From Pyxidicoccus fallax (lineage in GTDB: Bacteria; Myxococcota; Myxococcia; Myxococcales; Myxococcaceae), in the NCBI RefSeq assembly GCF_012933655.1, contig NZ_JABBJJ010000013.1:16166-80165 (forward strand): a stretch of DNA of 64,000 nucleotides, written 5' to 3'. Shown here in pieces: positions 1-8,065 of the stretch. Numbering within the stretch: position 1 is the first letter of the stretch; every line of letters starts with the position of its first letter. The position numbers and the translations under genes were made by a program. Below the pieces are notes generated by a model. It was not told the DNA's origin. It did no database searches and saw nothing but the letters and a program-made list of their open reading frames with translations.

Positions 1-492
1 CAGGAAGTCCACCGCGGCGCTGAAGTCCTCGGCATAGATGTCCGGCGCGACGACATTGCGGGGTTGGCCGTCACTCTCGCCCCAGAAGGACAGGTCCAGG
101 GACAGGGTGACGAATCCCTGCTCCGCCATCTTCGTGGCGTACAGGTTCGCGCTCTGCTCCTTGACCGCGCCCATGGGATGTCCGACGACGAGCGCCGGAG
201 TCCTCGCGCCGCGCTCCAGGCCCTTGGGAACGAACAGGTTCCCCACGACATCCATCTTGTATTGGTTCTTGAAGCGGACCTTCTGAACGGTGACCTTGTC
301 GCTCGTGTAGAAGTTGTCCGCACCGTTGCTCGTGTCCCCGGACGCGAGACCCGGCGTTGGACGTGCCACCGATGCCGCGGGCGATGCGCAGGCCACCAGC
401 GCGGAGCATGAACCCAGCAGCAGTGCGCCGAACAAGGAACGCCGGTGGGTCGCGAGGGGCAGTTTCATCTTCTTCATCGTCTTCATCCTCAT
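1..492 (-). CDS. alpha/beta hydrolase lipoprotein (DLH/YcjY-like), 3' end outside the window
   Basis: The reading frame runs off the left edge, so only about 160 N-terminal residues are visible. The N-terminus is basic and hydrophobic and ends in a lipobox (LVAC), so the product is probably an exported lipoprotein. Downstream come the beta-strand and turn VVGHPMGAVKEQS and the strand FVTLSLDLSFWGES, which are typical of dienelactone-hydrolase/YcjY-like alpha/beta hydrolases. The catalytic Ser and His would lie in the missing part. The ATGs at 492, 486 and 477 are all in frame and no ribosome site clearly decides between them. It follows nepI on the same strand, and a palindrome-bearing motif in the gap is shared with the lysR promoter, so it may belong to the LysR regulon. 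The substrate is unknown. Confidence 0.75.
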   Translation of the reverse strand, partial: MRMKTMKKMKLPLATHRRSLFGALLLGSCSALVACASPAASVARPTPGLASGDTSNGADNFYTSDKVTVQKVRFKNQYKMDVVGNLFVPKGLERGARTPALVVGHPMGAVKEQSANLYATKMAEQGFVTLSLDLSFWGESDGQPRNVVAPDIYAEDFSAAVDFL

Positions 493-552
493 GGGTGTCG
501 TTTGTGTCCAAGGGGTACCGCCCGGCTCCGCCGGGGGCTACGCGTCGAATGT

Positions 553-586
553 GAACGGGCCGTTCAGCGCTCGTTGACGGTGGGCC
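553..586. promoter_or_regulatory. Motif copy 1: AACGG-G-CCGTT palindrome upstream of the hydrolase
   Basis: The interrupted palindrome AACGG-G-CCGTT occupies 554-564 and is followed by about 22 bp that also match the copy at 1929-1961. It lies between the nepI stop codon and the hydrolase start, as expected for an operator of the hydrolase gene. Binding by the neighbouring LysR protein is inferred. Confidence 0.45.
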
Positions 587-587
587 T

Positions 588-1820
588 TCACGCCGCGCTC
601 TTCAGCGACTCCATGCGGACCTCGGCCTCGCCAACGCGGGCCTCCCTCGACGCCCGGATGGCCAGGAGGGCCGCTCCCCCGAGCAGTGCGGCGCTCACCA
701 CGAACGTGCTCTGGTAGCCGCCACGGTCGAACAGCAGCCCTCCGAGCGAGGCGCCCACCGTGATGGCGAGCTGGATGGCCGCGACCATGAGGCCGCCGCC
801 AGCCTCCGCGTCGCGCGGCAGCGTGCGGCTGAGCCACGTCCACCACGCGACCGGCGCCGCCGTGCCGATGAGTCCCCACCCCACGAGGAGGACGGCCGTT
901 GCCGCGAGGGCCTGGCCGAAGACGACGAGCGCGACCGCGATGACGGCCATCGCCACCGGCGCGGCGATGAGCACCGCGGACAGCCGCCTGGCCACGAGGG
1001 ACCCGATGAGAGACGTGCCCAGGAGCCCCGCGATGCCCATCCCCAACAGGATCAGCGAGAGGGTGGACACCCCGACCCGGGTGACCGTCTCCAGGAAGGG
1101 ACGCAGGTACGTGAAGAGGGCGAACTGGCCCATGAAGAAGAACGTGACCGCCAGGATTCCCCACAGCGCCTTGGGGCGCCGAAGGAGGGCGAACGTGCTC
1201 GGAGGCGGAGCGGCGCGCTCCGTGGGCATGGGAGGCAGGGTGAAGAACTGCCATGCGAGGGTGATGACCGCGAGAGGAACGACCGCGAAGAACGCGCCAC
1301 GCCACCCGATGTACTGGCCCAGGAAGCTGCCGAGCGGCGCCGCGATGGTGGTGGACAGCGCGTTGCCACCGTTCAGCAGGGCGAGCGCGCGCGGAACGTC
1401 TCTCTCGGGGACCAGCCGCATGACGGTGGCCGCCGACAACGACCAGAAGCCGCCGATGACGATGCCAATGAGCGCACGGCCCAGCATGAGCACGGTGAAG
1501 CTCGGCGCCAGGGCGGTCACCAGGCCCGAGACCAGCATCACGCCGGTGAGGCCGAGGAGCAGCTTCCGTCGGTCGACGGACCTGGCCGCGGACGCGATGA
1601 AGAGGCTCGTCAGCACGGCGAAGAGGCCGGACACGGCAATCGCCTGACCGGCGCGGCCTTCGCTCAGGTGGAGGTCCGACGCGATGGGCGTCAGGAGGCT
1701 CACCGGCATGAACTCGGACGCGATGAGCGTCGAGACGCACAGGGTGAGCGCGAATACGGCGCCCCATGACGCGGAGCGCGGGGCCGGCGCCATGGGCGAG
1801 CCGGCGAGTTGGATGGACAT
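588..1820 (-). CDS. nepI: MFS purine ribonucleoside exporter, NepI-like
   Basis: This is a 410-residue major facilitator of the DHA1 type with about 12 hydrophobic segments. The sequence follows E. coli NepI closely along its length: EFMPVSLLTPIASDL in the first helix region, ASAARSVDRRKLLLG for the loop 2-3 signature, GGFWSLSAATVMRLVP in helix 4-5, and AAPLGSFLGQYIGWR in helix 5. NepI exports inosine, guanosine and base-analogue nucleosides from the inner membrane by proton antiport. The gene is divergent from a LysR regulator 142 bp away and precedes a hydrolase on the same strand. Family membership is clear; the exact substrate is transferred from the family. Confidence 0.85.
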   Translation of the reverse strand: MSIQLAGSPMAPAPRSASWGAVFALTLCVSTLIASEFMPVSLLTPIASDLHLSEGRAGQAIAVSGLFAVLTSLFIASAARSVDRRKLLLGLTGVMLVSGLVTALAPSFTVLMLGRALIGIVIGGFWSLSAATVMRLVPERDVPRALALLNGGNALSTTIAAPLGSFLGQYIGWRGAFFAVVPLAVITLAWQFFTLPPMPTERAAPPPSTFALLRRPKALWGILAVTFFFMGQFALFTYLRPFLETVTRVGVSTLSLILLGMGIAGLLGTSLIGSLVARRLSAVLIAAPVAMAVIAVALVVFGQALAATAVLLVGWGLIGTAAPVAWWTWLSRTLPRDAEAGGGLMVAAIQLAITVGASLGGLLFDRGGYQSTFVVSAALLGGAALLAIRASREARVGEAEVRMESLKSAA

Positions 1821-1928
1821 GCTTGGCCTTTCGTGGTGGCAAGTGCCCCGCGCGTCGTGCTCGCTGAAGCAGCAGGGCCCGGTGAAAGGACTACGAGGCG
1901 CGCCCTCCGAGGACTAGAGGCGGGGAGC

Positions 1929-1961
1929 GAACGGGCCGTTAAGCACGGGTTGATGGTGGCC
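1929..1961. promoter_or_regulatory. Motif copy 2: AACGG-G-CCGTT palindrome in the nepI-lysR gap
   Basis: The palindrome at 1930-1940 and the following 21 bp match the motif at 553-586 with only a few differences. It ends just before the lysR start codon, so a bound protein would sit over the lysR translation-initiation region and between the two divergent genes. This fits an autoregulated LysR operator, although no classical T-N11-A box was needed to find it. Confidence 0.45.
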
Positions 1962-1962
1962 A

Positions 1963-2868
1963 ATGAAGACAATCCCCTTCCAGCAGCTCCACGTGTTCCT
2001 TGCCGTCGCGCGTCTCCAGAGCTTCCGTGGCGCGGCGCGCGAGCTCGGCGTCTCCACGGCCGCCGTGAGCCAGTCGGTTCGGCAGCTGGAGGAGCAGCTG
2101 AGCGTGGTCCTGCTCAACCGCACGTCGCGCAGCGTGGCCCTGACGGACGCGGGGCGGCGGCTGGTGGAGGAGGCCGGTCCGAGCCTTTCCCAGGTCGCTG
2201 CCGCCCTCCACGGGGCCTCGGCCCAGCCCGGTGAGGCCGTCGGACGGCTGAAGCTGTCCGTGCCGCGAGGGGCGGTGTCCCTCCTCATCGCGCCCGTGCT
2301 GCCCGCATTCCGGGCGCGATACCCCCGCGTGGAGGTGGACGTCGTCGTCGAACAGCGCCTCGTCGACATCGTCGCGGAGGGCTACGACGCCGGCGTGCGC
2401 CTGAGCGAGACCATCGAGCGCGACATGGTGCACGTGCGCCTGACGGACGCCTTCCGCTTCGTGGTGGTGGGTGCACCGGCCTACCTCGAGAAGCACGGCC
2501 TCCCAGAGCGCCCCGAGGACCTGCTCCGGCACGAATGCATCGTCCTGCGCACAGCGACGACCGGGACTCCCTATGCCTGGGAGCTGGAGCGCGGAAGCAG
2601 GACGTGGCGCATCCCGGTGCACGGCGGTATCGCCACCAACGACGAGATGACCGGCGTGGCGCTCGCCACCGAAGGGGTGGGGCTGGCGTACACCCTGGAA
2701 CCAGCCATCCAGGAGCATCTGCGCTCCGGACGCCTCGTGCGGGTGCTGGAGGACTATGCGCCCACCGTGCCTGGCTTCTTCCTCTACTACCCCAGCCGCG
2801 CCCAGCGCTCGCAGCCCCTGCGCCTCTTCATCGAGGCAGCCAGGGAGCTGGCAGGCAGGACGGGCTGA
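1963..2868 (+). CDS. LysR-family transcriptional regulator
   Basis: This is a 301-residue regulator with an N-terminal winged helix-turn-helix (about residues 5-62; LQSFRGAARELGVSTAAVS is the recognition region) and a periplasmic-binding-like effector domain (about 90-295). The length and the motif SVPRGAVSLLIAPVLPAF at the domain junction are typical of the AaeR/DsdC-like branch common in proteobacteria. It is transcribed away from nepI, the usual arrangement for a LysR protein that controls its divergent neighbour. The repeated palindrome at 1930-1940 and 554-564 is the best operator candidate in the region. The inducer is unknown; a purine or toxic nucleoside is a guess from context. Confidence 0.92.
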   Translation: MKTIPFQQLHVFLAVARLQSFRGAARELGVSTAAVSQSVRQLEEQLSVVLLNRTSRSVALTDAGRRLVEEAGPSLSQVAAALHGASAQPGEAVGRLKLSVPRGAVSLLIAPVLPAFRARYPRVEVDVVVEQRLVDIVAEGYDAGVRLSETIERDMVHVRLTDAFRFVVVGAPAYLEKHGLPERPEDLLRHECIVLRTATTGTPYAWELERGSRTWRIPVHGGIATNDEMTGVALATEGVGLAYTLEPAIQEHLRSGRLVRVLEDYAPTVPGFFLYYPSRAQRSQPLRLFIEAARELAGRTG

Positions 2869-3012
2869 CGCCTTCTGCCGCGCGGCGTACCGAAAACGCT
2901 GCCGCGACGAGCACCTCTTCGACCGGCCGAAGCAGAGCCGCGGAGTGGCGACACACTCCGAGAAGCGCGCAGCCAACACCCTGGCGAGGGTTCACCTCGC
3001 TGCGGACACGCC

Positions 3013-4473
3013 CTACCGTCCCTGCTCCTTGAAGTCCGCGGCGGACAGCCCGTGCCGGCGCAGCAGCTCGTAGAAGTCGGTGCGGTTGCGTCCGGCCATG
3101 CGCGCCGCGGCGCTCACATTCCCTCCGCTGCGGCGCAGGGTCTCCACCAGGTAGCTGCGCTCGAAGGCATCCCGCGCTTCGCGGAGGGTGGGCAGCGGGG
3201 CCTCGTTCCCCTGCACCCGGAAGGTGAAGGGGGCGGGGCCGCCCTCCTCCGGCGCGGCCGTCTCCTCGCGAGGAGGCGGCTGCACGAGGTGGATCAGGTG
3301 CTCCGCGCGCAGCTCCTCCGAGGCCGCGAGCAGGACGGCGGCCTCCATGACGTTGAGCAGCTCGCGCACATTGCCCGGCCAGACATGGTCCCTCAGGAGC
3401 TGGAGGGCGTCCGCGCCCAGGCGAGGCACCCGCATTCCGTTCCGGGCCGCGGCGCGCTCCAGGAAGAGCTGGGCCAGCAGCGGGATGTCCTCCGAGCGCT
3501 CGCGCAAGGGCGGCATGGTGAGCGGCACCACGCACAGCCGGTAGTAGAGGTCCTCCCGAAAGCGCCGCACCTCCACCTCCTCGCGGAGGTCGCGGTTGGT
3601 GGCCGCCACCACCCGCACGTCCGCCTCCTCCTCGGTGTTCGAGCCCACCCGCGCGTAGCGCCGCTCCTGCAACACGCGCAGCAGCTTGACCTGCACGCTG
3701 GCCGGCGCCTCTCCCACCTCATCGAGGAAAAGTGTCCCTCCGCGAGCGGCGCCGAAGAGCCCCTCGCGCGACTGGGTGGCGCCGGTGAAGGCTCCCTTCA
3801 CGTGGCCGAACAGCTCGCTCTCCAGCAGCTCCGGCGGCAGCGCCCCGCAGTTCACCGCGACGAAGGGCCCGTGCGCGCGGCGCGACAGCCCGTGCAGCAA
3901 CCGCGCGGCGAGCTCCTTGCCCGTGCCCGACTCGCCGAGCACCAGCACCGTGGCATCCGAGGGCGCCACCCGGGCGATCTGCGAACGCACCTGCGTAATC
4001 GCGGGGCTGACGCCGAGGAGTCGCTCGCGAGGGGCGCCGGCGACGATGCGGCGCAGGTCATCCACCTCGCGCTGCAGCGTCGTGCGCTCGAGCGCGTGCA
4101 CGAGCTTCTGCACCAGCTCGTGGTCCTGGAATGGCTTGGTGAGGAAGCCGTAGGCGCCTCGGCGCATGGCCTCCACCGCCGTCTCGATGGTGCCATGCGC
4201 GGTGAGGATGACCACCGGCAGCTCCGGGATGCACTCCCGCGCCTGGGCCAGCACCTCCAGCCCGTCCACGTCTCCCAGCCGCAAATCGAGCACCATCGCG
4301 TCGACCTCGCCGCGCGCCACCCGCGCGAGCGCCTGCTGGCCGGAGGGGACACTCGTCACCTGCATCCCGTGCGTCTCCAGGCGCAGCGAGATGAGCTCAC
4401 ACAGCTCGAGGTCGTCATCCACCACCAGCACCCGGTTGGCGGACGGAGAGGGAGTCTGGGAGGACGGGCTCAT
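3013..4473 (-). CDS. NtrC-family sigma-54 response regulator
   Basis: The protein has 486 residues in three domains. A receiver domain (about 14-125) carries VVDDD and the phospho-acceptor Asp in MVLDLRLGDVDG. A sigma-54 AAA+ domain (about 150-385) has Walker A GESGTGKE, the sigma-54 contact loop GAFTGA and Walker B GGTLFLDEVG. A C-terminal Fis-type HTH (about 435-480) includes RSGGNVSAAARMAGRNRTDF. It acts as an enhancer-binding activator that remodels sigma-54 holoenzyme. Its ATG overlaps the stop of the upstream kinase gene by the four bases ATGA, so the two are translationally coupled and should form a cognate pair. It converges with lysR. Targets are unknown; the divergent SulP gene beyond the kinase is one possibility. 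Confidence 0.95.
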   Translation of the reverse strand: MSPSSQTPSPSANRVLVVDDDLELCELISLRLETHGMQVTSVPSGQQALARVARGEVDAMVLDLRLGDVDGLEVLAQARECIPELPVVILTAHGTIETAVEAMRRGAYGFLTKPFQDHELVQKLVHALERTTLQREVDDLRRIVAGAPRERLLGVSPAITQVRSQIARVAPSDATVLVLGESGTGKELAARLLHGLSRRAHGPFVAVNCGALPPELLESELFGHVKGAFTGATQSREGLFGAARGGTLFLDEVGEAPASVQVKLLRVLQERRYARVGSNTEEEADVRVVAATNRDLREEVEVRRFREDLYYRLCVVPLTMPPLRERSEDIPLLAQLFLERAAARNGMRVPRLGADALQLLRDHVWPGNVRELLNVMEAAVLLAASEELRAEHLIHLVQPPPREETAAPEEGGPAPFTFRVQGNEAPLPTLREARDAFERSYLVETLRRSGGNVSAAARMAGRNRTDFYELLRRHGLSAADFKEQGR

Positions 4474-6005
4474 GCGGGACTCGACTCGGAGGAGGAGGAG
4501 GACAGGGAGGCGGGGGCCTCGGTGACGGGATGGACGGGCGCGGAGCGGCGAAGCGGGACCCAGAGCGCGAAGGAGGCTCCCGGTCCCGGCGTGTCGAGGT
4601 AGTCCACCTCACCGCCATGCGCGCGCATCATCTCGCGCGCCAGCGGCAGGCCCAGGCCGATGCCGGGCGAGGTGTCCCTGCCCACGGGCGAGGTGAAGAA
4701 GTGGTCGAAGAGGCGGTCTCTCACCTCGGGCCGGACACCCGGGCCCTCATCGCTCACCACCACGCGCGCCCAGGTGCCGGCGTCCGTGTGGCCGGGTGGC
4801 CCCGCCTGGGTGACGGTGCGCACCATCCGGATCCGCTGCCCCGGCGCGGAGACGCGGATGGCGTTGCCCAGGAGGTTGGCCACCGCGCGCTCGATGACGG
4901 CCGCGTCGAGCGAGTCGGGGGCCAGCGCCCCCTGCGTCTCGAACTCCAGCCGCACGCCGGCCTCTTCGGCCTCGAAGCGCATGGCCTCCATCGCCTTGAG
5001 GAGCACGTCATCCAGCAGACAACCCGCCTCGCGCCGCAGTGTCTTGCCCGACTTCACGCGGGACATGTCGAGCAGCGCGGAGACGATGCGGATCTCGCGC
5101 TCACAGGCGCTGCGGGCCACGTCCACCACCCGCCGCTGCTGCGCGCTGAGCGGGCCGGTGGTGCCGTCCGCCAGCAGCCCGAGCGCGGCCCGCAGCCGCG
5201 TGAGGGGCGTGCGCAGGTCATGTGACACGGAGGCAACGAAGGCGTCCTTGAGCTGATCGATTTCCGCCAGCCGCGCGCGCATCCGCTCCAGCTCGTGGGC
5301 CAGCTCCTGCACCTCGAGCGGCCCTCCCACCGGAGTGATGGGCCTGGAGGTGCCCTGCCCCACCTGCTGGGCCTGCGTGGCGAGCAGCTCCAGCGGTCGC
5401 GTCACGCTGCGCGCCATCCACCGCGCCACACCCCAGGCGGCGAGCACCGCCAGGACGCCGAAGACGAGCCCCACGCGAATCGCGGTGGCGCCAATGGCAT
5501 AGGCCTGTCCCTCGCGTTCGAGCACCACGCCGTGCAGCGAGTGGACCATGGCAATCCAGGCATCCGTGAGGTTCTCGTCCCACGTGAGCCGCTTCTCACG
5601 CAACGCGGGGTCGAACAGTCGGGCGCATGTGTCCCCGTCGCTCACGTGCCGGGCATACGCGCGGTAGTTCTCCGCCGTACTCCGGGTGCTCGACTGGATG
5701 GCGTCTCCATGCTCGGCCAGCAGCGCCTCCAGCCGCTGCAAGGGCGCCTTCATGGTGGCGGCCGCCGTGGCTCCAGATGTCGGGTCGCGCTCACACGCCA
5801 GGATGGCGCGCCGGGCGGCGACCTCGATGCTCCAGGCGGCCTGGTGGACGGCCTCCTCCTCCTGCACTGTCGCGAAGTGCTCTTCGCGAATCTCCGTGAG
5901 AAGGGCGGTCATCCGGACCAGGGCCACCACGGAGAACGCGGCGGCGCCGAGGAGCACGACGGTGAGCAGGGCATGGGAGATGAGCAGACGCTGAACGAGG
6001 CGCAT
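4470..6005 (-). CDS. Membrane sensor histidine kinase
   Basis: The protein has 511 residues. A first membrane helix (about 8-30) and a second (about 172-192) bracket a helical periplasmic sensor of about 140 residues resembling a four-helix-bundle domain. Then come a HAMP linker (SVTRPLELLATQAQQV), a HisKA domain with the phospho-acceptor His in SVSHDLRTPLTRLRAAL, and an HATPase domain with N box LLGNAIRVSAPG, G1 DEGPGVRP and G2 GIGLGLPLAREM. The acidic and serine-rich tail ends in the overlap with the regulator gene. It phosphorylates the adjacent NtrC-type regulator. The signal sensed cannot be read from the sequence. Confidence 0.95.
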   Translation of the reverse strand: MRLVQRLLISHALLTVVLLGAAAFSVVALVRMTALLTEIREEHFATVQEEEAVHQAAWSIEVAARRAILACERDPTSGATAAATMKAPLQRLEALLAEHGDAIQSSTRSTAENYRAYARHVSDGDTCARLFDPALREKRLTWDENLTDAWIAMVHSLHGVVLEREGQAYAIGATAIRVGLVFGVLAVLAAWGVARWMARSVTRPLELLATQAQQVGQGTSRPITPVGGPLEVQELAHELERMRARLAEIDQLKDAFVASVSHDLRTPLTRLRAALGLLADGTTGPLSAQQRRVVDVARSACEREIRIVSALLDMSRVKSGKTLRREAGCLLDDVLLKAMEAMRFEAEEAGVRLEFETQGALAPDSLDAAVIERAVANLLGNAIRVSAPGQRIRMVRTVTQAGPPGHTDAGTWARVVVSDEGPGVRPEVRDRLFDHFFTSPVGRDTSPGIGLGLPLAREMMRAHGGEVDYLDTPGPGASFALWVPLRRSAPVHPVTEAPASLSSSSSESSPA

Positions 6006-6128
6006 GTCGTGTGCGGGCTCCTAACGTGTACCCGTCTCACGTGCACGCGAGAGTGTGCCGGGTCGCACGCTCACCAGACACGGCGTCGGCTGGAGCTGAC
6101 AGGTGTCGGCCGAACCCCGCAACATGAG

Positions 6129-6146
6129 TGTCGGTTCAGGCCGACA
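6129..6146. promoter_or_regulatory. Inverted repeat TGTCGG-N6-CCGACA in the kinase-sulP gap
   Basis: This perfect 6-bp inverted repeat has a 6-bp spacer and lies 55 bp before sulP, in the 195-bp divergent region. A related TGTCGGCCGA stretch occurs at 6104-6113. The spacing and symmetry suit a dimeric regulator, possibly the NtrC-type protein of the adjacent operon. No convincing -24/-12 promoter was found. Confidence 0.35.
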
Positions 6147-6200
6147 GCGCGGAACACCGTCCGTGTGAAAGCGACGCGGCATGGAGCGTGAAGAGGGCGC

Positions 6201-7916
6201 ATGCCCATCATGCTCGAACATCATCCGATTGGAGCCGCGGAGCGCCTGCGCTTTTTGGTGGGGGACTGGAAGCAGATGGTTTCGTCCCGGACGCTCGGGC
6301 CGGACCTGTCCAGTGCGCTCACGGTCGCGTGCGTGGCACTGCCGCTGAATCTCGCGCTCGCGGTGGCCTCGGGGCTGCCGGCCAGCGTGGGTCTCATCAG
6401 TGGAGCGATTGCCGGCGTCGTGGCGGGGATGTTGGGAGGTGCACGCCTGCAGGTGACGGGGCCCGAGGCGGCGCTGGTGCCCATCGTGCTCCTCCTGGTC
6501 CAGCGCCACGGCATCGGAGGCATGGTGGTGGCCACGCTGCTGTGTGGCCTCCTCCAGATACTGCTCGGCGTGCTGCGCGTGGGACGGCTCGCGAAGCTGC
6601 TGCCCGCGCCGGTGGTGCGTGGCTTCATGGCGGGCATCGGACTCATCCTCCTCAACAGCCAGCTGCCCCGGCTGTTGGGACTGGAGACGTCCGGCACGTT
6701 CTCCTCCGTGCTCAGCCAGGGAGGAGCGCTGGGCGTGCACGCGGGAGGACTCGCCCTCGGCGTGCTGGTGATGGCGTGCATGGTGGGGCTGCCCCGGCTG
6801 CACAAGCGGATTCCCGCGGTGCTGGTGGGGCTCGTGGTGGCCTCGGCGCTGGGCGCGCTGCTGGGCCCCGAGCTGGCGCGCGTGGGAAGCCTGCCTCCGG
6901 GTCTGCCTCCGCCCCGCCTCCCCTCGCTGGAAGGCATCGACTGGAGCGCGCTGCTTCCCGACGCGTTCTCGCTCGCGCTCCTCGCGTCGCTGGGCTCGTT
7001 GATGTCGGCCAGCGCCATCGACCAGCTTCCGGCCGCGGGGAATCACCGGACCGACCATGACCAGGAGCTGATGGCGCAGGGCATGGCCAACCTCGCGTCC
7101 TCGCTCTTCGGCGGGATGCCGGTGATGGGTGCCATCGTCCGCTCCTCGGTGTCCATCCAGGCGGGAGCCCGCACCCGCGCGGCGGCGGTGCTGCATGCGC
7201 TCCTGCTGCTCGGCGTGTGTCTGGTGGCCGGGCCGCTCGTCGCGCGCGTGCCCATCGCCGCGCTCGCCGGCATCCTCGTCGTCGTGGGCGTGCGGCTGCT
7301 GGACGTGCCGGGCGCGCGGGCCCTCTGGGCGAAGGAGCCCGCCCAGGTGGCGGTGGTCGTGGTGACCGCGTCCGTCATCGCCTCGGTGGACCTGCTGCTC
7401 GGACTGGGCGCGGGCGTGGCGCTGTCCATCGCGTTGGTGCTGATGAATCGACCGCGCACCGAGTCCCAGGTACGCACCCTGCGCCTGGATGGACGTCCCT
7501 TCTTCCGAAGCCTGGGCGCGGCGGCCGCGGGTCAGGACGACCAGCCGCCCATCCAGCGCATCCGCATCACCGGGCCGCTCGACTTCCTCTCCCCGGGCAT
7601 CCTCAACGCCACACTCACGCGGAAGCCCTTCCCGCGCTACCTCGTGCTCGACCTGTCCGCGGTGCCCTACATGGACGCGACGGGGCTCAAGGCGGTGCTG
7701 GACCTCCGGGACTGCCTCGGCGTGCGTGGAGGCGTGCTCGTCGTCGTTGCCCGGGGCGAGGTGGCCCGCCTGCTCGAACAGGGAGGGCTGCCGCGAAGCA
7801 CGCCGCTGGCCAGCCTGGTGCCCTCGTATGACGAGGCGCTCGAACAGGTCGCCCGGACGCACAAGGCCCTGCCCTCCTCGTACGCGCCCCAGGAGCCACC
7901 GCCGATGGGGGCCTGA
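6201..7916 (+). CDS. SulP-family anion transporter with STAS domain
   Basis: The protein has 571 residues. About ten to twelve hydrophobic segments span residues 40-420, including the SulP core AVASGLPASVGLISGAIAGV, LQVTGPEAALVPIVLLLV and the NHRTDHDQELMAQGMANL loop that sits before the last helices. A C-terminal STAS domain (about 455-550) contains YLVLDLSAVPYMDATGLKAV. It imports an anion such as sulfate, bicarbonate or a dicarboxylate; SulP members cannot be told apart by sequence alone. The ATG at 6201 follows a GAAGAGG ribosome site. It is divergent from the two-component operon. The tail after the STAS domain is short. Confidence 0.92.
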   Translation: MPIMLEHHPIGAAERLRFLVGDWKQMVSSRTLGPDLSSALTVACVALPLNLALAVASGLPASVGLISGAIAGVVAGMLGGARLQVTGPEAALVPIVLLLVQRHGIGGMVVATLLCGLLQILLGVLRVGRLAKLLPAPVVRGFMAGIGLILLNSQLPRLLGLETSGTFSSVLSQGGALGVHAGGLALGVLVMACMVGLPRLHKRIPAVLVGLVVASALGALLGPELARVGSLPPGLPPPRLPSLEGIDWSALLPDAFSLALLASLGSLMSASAIDQLPAAGNHRTDHDQELMAQGMANLASSLFGGMPVMGAIVRSSVSIQAGARTRAAAVLHALLLLGVCLVAGPLVARVPIAALAGILVVVGVRLLDVPGARALWAKEPAQVAVVVVTASVIASVDLLLGLGAGVALSIALVLMNRPRTESQVRTLRLDGRPFFRSLGAAAAGQDDQPPIQRIRITGPLDFLSPGILNATLTRKPFPRYLVLDLSAVPYMDATGLKAVLDLRDCLGVRGGVLVVVARGEVARLLEQGGLPRSTPLASLVPSYDEALEQVARTHKALPSSYAPQEPPPMGA

Positions 7917-7948
7917 GCCAGCGCCGTGTCCTGCCTCGGCGCATCATT

Positions 7949-7972
7949 CCGATGTGTTCGCCGGAACATCGG
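7949..7972 (+). terminator. Hairpin downstream of sulP
   Basis: CCGATGT and ACATCGG form a stem with inner GTTC/GAAC pairing around GCCG, leaving a two-base bulge. It lies about 33 bp after the sulP stop. There is no clear U-run, so it could be a Rho-independent-like terminator or an RNA-stabilising hairpin. Confidence 0.35.
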
Positions 7973-8065
7973 CCGTGGGCGTCGAGAAGCGACCTTGCCC
8001 GGATTCCAGGAGCGTGCTGAAAAGCCCGCCCCACAGGCCCCGGGCATGGGGGCGCGGAGGTCACG

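Noticed and set aside
38..717. Several open frames on the plus strand over the hydrolase start and the nepI end
   Set aside because: Their codon use and peptide composition are those of antisense shadows of high-GC genes.
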